NCBI RefSeq assembly: GCF_000971975.1
Contig: NZ_LAQO01000002.1
Span: 1 to 64,000, forward strand
Source of the DNA: Paenibacillus algorifonticola
GTDB lineage: Bacteria; Bacillota; Bacilli; Paenibacillales; Paenibacillaceae
Direction of reading: 5' to 3'
DNA: 64,000 bases
In this document: positions 60,208-64,000 of the stretch, in pieces
How positions within the stretch are numbered: the first letter of the stretch is position 1
How the letters are laid out: each line of letters opens with the position of its first letter
Notes under the pieces: generated by a model
The model's database searches: none
What the model was told of the DNA's origin: nothing
Seen by the model: only the letters and a program-made list of their open reading frames with translations
Position numbers and translations under genes: made by a program

Positions 60208-60930
60208 ATGCTCGTCAAGTGGAAATTGGTTCTGCAGTTATATTATTATCGGACTTTATTTTTATTCGGACTAAAAAGCGAAGAGATTTATTATATCGGT
60301 GGAAGCGAAGCGCTGCCGCCTCCCTTGACGCGGGAAGAGGAAGAATATTTGCTGGGCAAGCTGCCCTCTGGGGATACGGCTATTCGGGCAATGCTCATTG
60401 AGCGCAACCTGCGGCTTGTCGTATACATTGCCCGCAAATTCGAAAATACAGGCATTCACATTGAGGATTTGGTGTCCATAGGCGCCATTGGCTTAATTAA
60501 AGCGGTCAACACCTTTGATCCTGAGAAAAAAATCAAGCTGGCGACTTATGCGTCGCGCTGTATTGAGAATGAAATTCTAATGTATTTGCGGCGCAACAAC
60601 AAAACGCGTACCGAGGTCTCTTTTGACGAGCCGCTGAATATTGATTGGGATGGCAATGAGCTGCTGCTGTCGGATGTGCTCGGAACGGAAAACGATACGA
60701 TTTACCGCAATATTGAGGAGCAGGTTGATCGCAAGCTGCTGCATAAGGCGCTCGACAAGCTGACGGAGCGTGAACGCATCATTATGGAGCTGCGATTCGG
60801 GCTTGCGGATGGGGAAGAGAAAACGCAGAAGGACGTTGCCGATCTGCTCGGTATCTCTCAATCTTACATTTCGCGTTTAGAAAAACGCATTATTAAGCGG
60901 CTGCGCAAGGAGTTCAACAAAATGGTATAA
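60208..60930 (+). CDS. sigE: RNA polymerase sigma-E factor precursor
   Basis: The 240-residue protein has a hydrophobic pro-sequence of about 27-29 residues ([20 protein letters not shown]), region 2 ([35 protein letters not shown]), and region 4 with the [23 protein letters not shown]. It directs early mother-cell transcription after SpoIIGA cleaves it. The start lies behind GGGGAGGG. Confidence 0.97.
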   Translation: MLVKWKLVLQLYYYRTLFLFGLKSEEIYYIGGSEALPPPLTREEEEYLLGKLPSGDTAIRAMLIERNLRLVVYIARKFENTGIHIEDLVSIGAIGLIKAVNTFDPEKKIKLATYASRCIENEILMYLRRNNKTRTEVSFDEPLNIDWDGNELLLSDVLGTENDTIYRNIEEQVDRKLLHKALDKLTERERIIMELRFGLADGEEKTQKDVADLLGISQSYISRLEKRIIKRLRKEFNKMV

Positions 60931-60970
60931 AAGGGCAATCCATAGAGTTGCAAAGCGGAGTGCTGAGCAG

Positions 60971-60999
60971 GAATATTTCGGGCGTCCGAGGAGATAATG
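60971..60999 (+). promoter_or_regulatory. Candidate sigma-F/G promoter of sigG
   Basis: GAATA (60971-60975), a 14-base spacer and GGAGATAATG (60990-60999). The latter fits GGNNANANTR exactly and the former fits GHATR; the spacer is one base shorter than usual. It would give a transcript starting just before the sigG ribosome binding site. Confidence 0.5.
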
Positions 61000-61032
61000 A
61001 ACATTAATGTTTCTCCTTGGGAGGTAATCACG

Positions 61033-61815
61033 TTGGCACGAAATAAAGTTGAGATCTGTGGAGTGGATACCGCGAAACTGCCTGTACTGACAAATGTTGA
61101 AATGCGGGAGCTGTTCACCGCTTTGCAAACCCGCAATGAGTGGGCAGCCAGAGAGAAATTGGTTAATGGCAACTTGAGGCTTGTGCTCAGTGTCATTCAA
61201 CGGTTTAACAATAGGGGAGAGTTTGTAGACGACTTGTTCCAGGTCGGCTGCATTGGACTTATGAAGGCGATAGATAATTTTGATCTTGGCCAGAACGTCA
61301 AATTTTCCACCTATGCCGTCCCGATGATTATCGGGGAAATACGCCGTTATTTGCGCGACAATAACCCGATTCGCGTATCGCGAAGCCTGCGGGATATCGC
61401 TTATAAAGCGCTGCAAGCCAGAGACAGCCTGACGAATCAAAATTCGCGCGAGCCGACGATTTTTGAAATTTCCGAAATGCTGAATGTTCCAAAGGAAGAT
61501 GTTGTGTTCGCGCTTGATGCGATTCAGGATCCGGTATCGTTGTTTGAGCCGATTTACCATGACGGCGGCGATCCGATTTATGTGATGGATCAAATTAGTG
61601 ACGACAAAAACAAAGACGTGTCGTGGATTGAGGAAATCGCACTTCGCGAAGCGATGCATAAGCTGAACAATCGGGAAAAAATGATTTTGTCGATGCGGTT
61701 TTTCGAAGGCAAGACGCAAATGGAGGTCGCCGATGAAATCGGCATCTCGCAGGCGCAAGTATCACGACTAGAAAAGTCGGCTATCCAGCAAATGCAGAAG
61801 CATGTCAAATCGTAG
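61033..61815 (+). CDS. sigG: RNA polymerase sigma-G factor
   Basis: The 260-residue forespore sigma factor starts at TTG 61033, eight bases after GGAGGT. It begins ARNKVEICGVDTAKLPVL, a hallmark of SigG (SpoIIAB-binding region), and has regions 2 (NGNLRLVLSVIQRFNNRGE, DDLFQVGCIGLMKAIDNFD), 3 and 4 (KTQMEVADEIGISQAQVSRL). It lies 102 bases behind sigE, as in other sporeformers. Confidence 0.97.
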   Translation: MARNKVEICGVDTAKLPVLTNVEMRELFTALQTRNEWAAREKLVNGNLRLVLSVIQRFNNRGEFVDDLFQVGCIGLMKAIDNFDLGQNVKFSTYAVPMIIGEIRRYLRDNNPIRVSRSLRDIAYKALQARDSLTNQNSREPTIFEISEMLNVPKEDVVFALDAIQDPVSLFEPIYHDGGDPIYVMDQISDDKNKDVSWIEEIALREAMHKLNNREKMILSMRFFEGKTQMEVADEIGISQAQVSRLEKSAIQQMQKHVKS

Positions 61816-61837
61816 ACGCTCGTGAAAAAGATGCAGC

Positions 61838-61912
61838 GCTGCGTGAAGGCTTGGCTTTCACGCAGCTCGCCTTTTGGGAAGCAGGCCGGACAATGATGTC
61901 CGGTCTTTTTAA
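61838..61912 (+). terminator. Two hairpins ending the sigG transcript
   Basis: GCTGCGTGAA (61838-61847) pairs with TTCACGCAGC (61857-61866). GGCCGGAC (61884-61891) pairs with GTCCGGTC (61898-61905) and is followed by TTTTT. The second is a regular terminator. Nothing else is seen up to 62100. Confidence 0.8.
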
Positions 61913-62121
61913 TGTCTCTTAGTCCCTTTTAAACGCTTTTTGCAAGGTGCGGGGCAGCTGATTATGCTTGCTGGCTGCTGCTAACGGCGGTTATTTTGCG
62001 AAAGAGGACATTTTGGGCGCGTCTTACATATACTGATATAAGAGACAGCACAGCTAGGCTGGGCATGGAGCCCGGTCATAAAATGGTTATTCATCCCGCT
62101 GGAAAAGTGGTGAGCTGAAAA

Positions 62122-62400
62122 ATGAAAATATCTGATTTTCAGACGAAGGATGTCATTAATATTGTGGACGGCAAGAAGCTCGGGCATATTACCGATTTGG
62201 AGCTGGATTTGCGGCAGGGACGTATCGATTCCATCGTCATTCCGCAGTACAGCCGCTTTATGGGGCTGTTTGGCGGGCCAGGCGGAGAGGTCGTCATTCC
62301 TTGGCGCAACATTGTGAAAATCGGGGCGGACGTTGTGCTCGTTCGCATGGATGAAACGAAGCAGCGCCTGGAGGAAGAGGATTTGCACGCAAGAGGATAA
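62122..62400 (+). CDS. ylmC: YlmC/YmxH family sporulation protein
   Basis: The 92-residue protein is a single PRC-barrel domain (KISDFQTKDVINIVDGKKLG, VVIPWRNIVKIGADVVLVRM). Family members are widespread in sporeformers and of unknown function. The place between sigG and ylmD is the same as in Bacillus subtilis. The conserved GG(P)GGE loop is present. Confidence 0.9.
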   Translation: MKISDFQTKDVINIVDGKKLGHITDLELDLRQGRIDSIVIPQYSRFMGLFGGPGGEVVIPWRNIVKIGADVVLVRMDETKQRLEEEDLHARG

Positions 62401-62433
62401 CAGGGTAAACTGCATAAAGAGGTGATGACCCGA

Positions 62434-63288
62434 ATGGAAGCTTTTAAGTGGAATCATTCAGCGAAGAATCCTTCGCTTTTTTTGTTGTCTAATTGGATGG
62501 ATGAAAATAAACAGCTGACAGCCGGATTTACCGGCCGCGATGGCGGCGTAAGCGCCGCTCCTTGGGCGACACTGAATATGGGGCTCCATGTCGGCGATGC
62601 AGATCGCGACGTCATTCACAACCGCCAGCGGGTCGTAGAGGCGGTCGGCTTTCCCTTTGAGGCGTGGACCTGCGCGGAGCAGGTTCACGGCGCTGATGTA
62701 TATAAAGTAACCGAACAGGACGCTGGGCGGGGCAGGGATTCCCGCAGCAGCGCGATTGCCGATACCGATGCCCTTATGACGGATGTGCCGGGCATTTTGC
62801 TCGCTTCCTTTTATGCGGATTGCGTGCCGCTTTATTTCTATGATGCTGAGCATCAAGCGGTAGCGCTTGCCCATGCGGGCTGGAAAGGAACGGTTGCAGC
62901 CATTGCCAAAGTGACGCTTGAGGCGATGGCCGCGCAATATGGCACAAGAGCAGAGAATGTGCGTGCAGCAATCGGTCCATCGATTGGCGGCTGCTGTTAT
63001 GAGGTCGATCAAACGGTCATTGGCAAGGTGCTTCCTATACTCGATTCCTTCGAGCTGAACGGCGAAGAAGCGCGTAATACGTTGATTAAGCTGCTGCCAA
63101 ATGGCAAGGCGATGGTCGACTTGAAAGAAATTAACCGTCAGATTATGATAAAAGCAGGAATTATGCCGATCCATATCGAATTAACACAGTGGTGTACTGG
63201 CTGTCGTCAGGATTTGTTTTTCTCCCATCGGATGGAAGGCGGCAAAACTGGACGAATGGCCAGCTGGATAGGGATTGCAAAGAGGTGA
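62434..63288 (+). CDS. pgeF: Peptidoglycan editing factor PgeF (YlmD)
   Basis: The 284-residue protein of the Cu-oxidoreductase/laccase-like YfiH family has TFxGRDGG (GFTGRDGGVS), AEQVHGADVYKV, ADCVPLYFYD, LAHAGWKGTVA, GPSIGGCCYEV and WCTGCRQDLFFSHR with the conserved metal-binding Cys/His residues. PgeF removes wrongly incorporated serine from peptidoglycan precursors. ATG 62434 is placed 9-10 bases after AGAGGTG; ATG 62425 is the alternative. Confidence 0.9.
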   Translation: MEAFKWNHSAKNPSLFLLSNWMDENKQLTAGFTGRDGGVSAAPWATLNMGLHVGDADRDVIHNRQRVVEAVGFPFEAWTCAEQVHGADVYKVTEQDAGRGRDSRSSAIADTDALMTDVPGILLASFYADCVPLYFYDAEHQAVALAHAGWKGTVAAIAKVTLEAMAAQYGTRAENVRAAIGPSIGGCCYEVDQTVIGKVLPILDSFELNGEEARNTLIKLLPNGKAMVDLKEINRQIMIKAGIMPIHIELTQWCTGCRQDLFFSHRMEGGKTGRMASWIGIAKR

Positions 63289-63293
63289 CGAAA

Positions 63294-64000
63294 TTGGATA
63301 GCTCATTAACAGGGCGGATAGCAGAAGTACAGCGCCGGATCGATGCAGCATGTGAGAGAAGCGGTCGTAAGCCGGAGGATGTGAACGTTATTGCGGTGAC
63401 TAAATATGTATCGCTCGCTACAGCTGTTCAGGCGTTTGACGAGGGACTTCGCCATTTAGGCGAAAACCGCTTTCAGGACGCGCTGCCCAAGTGGGAAGCG
63501 ATTAGCGGCGAAACAGCCGAAGGAGGCGATGGACAAGCCATCTGGCATTTCATCGGTTCGCTGCAGACGAATAAGGTTAAAGATGTCATAGGGAAGTTTA
63601 CATACATTCACTCGCTGGATCGTTTGTCGCTTGCACAGGCGATTGAGAAGCGAGCAGCGCAGCTTGGCGTGCAGGTGCCCTGTATGATTCAGGTTAATGT
63701 ATCGGGCGAAGATTCCAAGCATGGCCTTGAACCGGAGCAGCTGCCGGAGCTTTTGGAAGCGATTAAAAGCTTTCAGTATGTACAGCCGGTGGGCTTAATG
63801 ACGATGGCGCCTTATGAGGCTGAAGCTGAGCAGACCCGGCCCGTATTCCGCGCGTTGCGGGAGCTGAGGGATAAGATGAATGCAACAGTGGCTTTGAACG
63901 CTCCGCTGACGGAACTTTCCATGGGCATGTCGAACGACTTTGAGGTCGCGATTGAAGAGGGCGCAACGTGGGTTAGATTAGGAACGATACTTGTGGGAAA
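63294..64000 (+). CDS. ylmE: YggS family PLP-binding protein (YlmE), cut by window end
   Basis: Reading from TTG 63294 (GAGGTGACG just before it) gives at least 235 residues without a stop up to the window edge. Motifs include NVIAVTKYVS with the PLP Lys, LGENRFQDAL, WHFIGSLQTNKVK, QVNVSGEDSKHG, LMTMAP and LSMGMSNDFEVAI with WVRLGT. It keeps the pool of free pyridoxal phosphate balanced. Only a few C-terminal residues are missing. sepF would be expected next. Confidence 0.93.
   Translation, partial: MDSSLTGRIAEVQRRIDAACERSGRKPEDVNVIAVTKYVSLATAVQAFDEGLRHLGENRFQDALPKWEAISGETAEGGDGQAIWHFIGSLQTNKVKDVIGKFTYIHSLDRLSLAQAIEKRAAQLGVQVPCMIQVNVSGEDSKHGLEPEQLPELLEAIKSFQYVQPVGLMTMAPYEAEAEQTRPVFRALRELRDKMNATVALNAPLTELSMGMSNDFEVAIEEGATWVRLGTILVG

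Noticed and set aside
62000-62060. Sigma-E promoter for ylmC (CATATACT at about 62026)
   Set aside because: The -10-like box is acceptable but no suitable -35 lies at 13-14 bases.

Overview
The window looks like a chromosomal segment of a spore-forming, low-to-mid GC Firmicute, most likely a Paenibacillus. The evidence is the dcw (division and cell wall) cluster fused to spoIIGA-sigE-sigG and the ylm genes, the typA-ylaH/ylaJ/ylaK neighbourhood, rsfA-panE-bshC upstream of mraZ, strong GGAGG ribosome binding sites, frequent TTG starts, and Paenibacillus-style intergenic palindromes.

Positions 1-6200 are an accessory, decaying region. They hold a tyrosine recombinase gene and, 2.6 kb away, a broken copy of its 5' end. 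Between these copies lies an AraC-type regulator fused in frame to a complete siderophore-binding lipoprotein, with an internal start site. Next come the ruins of a C30 carotenoid (staphyloxanthin-type) operon: desaturase/oxidase and aldehyde dehydrogenase remnants around one intact glycosyltransferase.

Positions 6200-19800 hold two tRNA genes, a DUF2536 gene, a cyclic-di-GMP-type riboswitch with terminator in front of a chemotaxis receptor, a YtrA-like GntR/ABC operon, sn-glycerol-1-phosphate dehydrogenase, and a short type I-C-like CRISPR array without cas genes. They continue with a REP-like intergenic region, a two-component system, a DUF2339 membrane protein, a nitroreductase with a striking three-half-site operator, and a lytic transglycosylase.

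Positions 19800-33900 are mostly core genes: cysteine desulfurase-thiI, a TerC family protein, typA-ylaH, an LCP protein, ylaJ/ylaK (PIN-PhoH), a membrane-anchored solute-binding protein convergent with a coiled-coil secreted protein (overlapping stop codons inside a palindrome), a DUF2626 gene and rsfA.

Positions 33900-64000 carry panE, DUF3397, bshC, ahcY, a DUF4349 lipoprotein, mraZ, rsmH, ftsL, pbpB, spoVD, murE, murF, mraY, murD, spoVE/ftsW, murB, murA, divIB, ftsA, ftsZ, spoIIGA, sigE, sigG, ylmC, pgeF and the 5' part of ylmE. This set builds lipid II precursors, assembles the divisome, and starts the mother-cell and forespore programmes. Two oddities are that murG is missing from its usual place between spoVE and murB, and that ahcY and a DUF4349 gene sit between bshC and mraZ. 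Two intergenic repeat families with paired copies, several sigma-factor-like promoters (sigma-H for ftsAZ, sigma-F/G for sigG, ECF-type for the DUF4349 gene) and a MraZ-type operator are visible. No single complete new system was found. The strongest leads are the regulator-lipoprotein fusion, the repeat families and the interleaved inverted repeats upstream of rsfA. All functional calls come from reading the sequence; nothing was searched.
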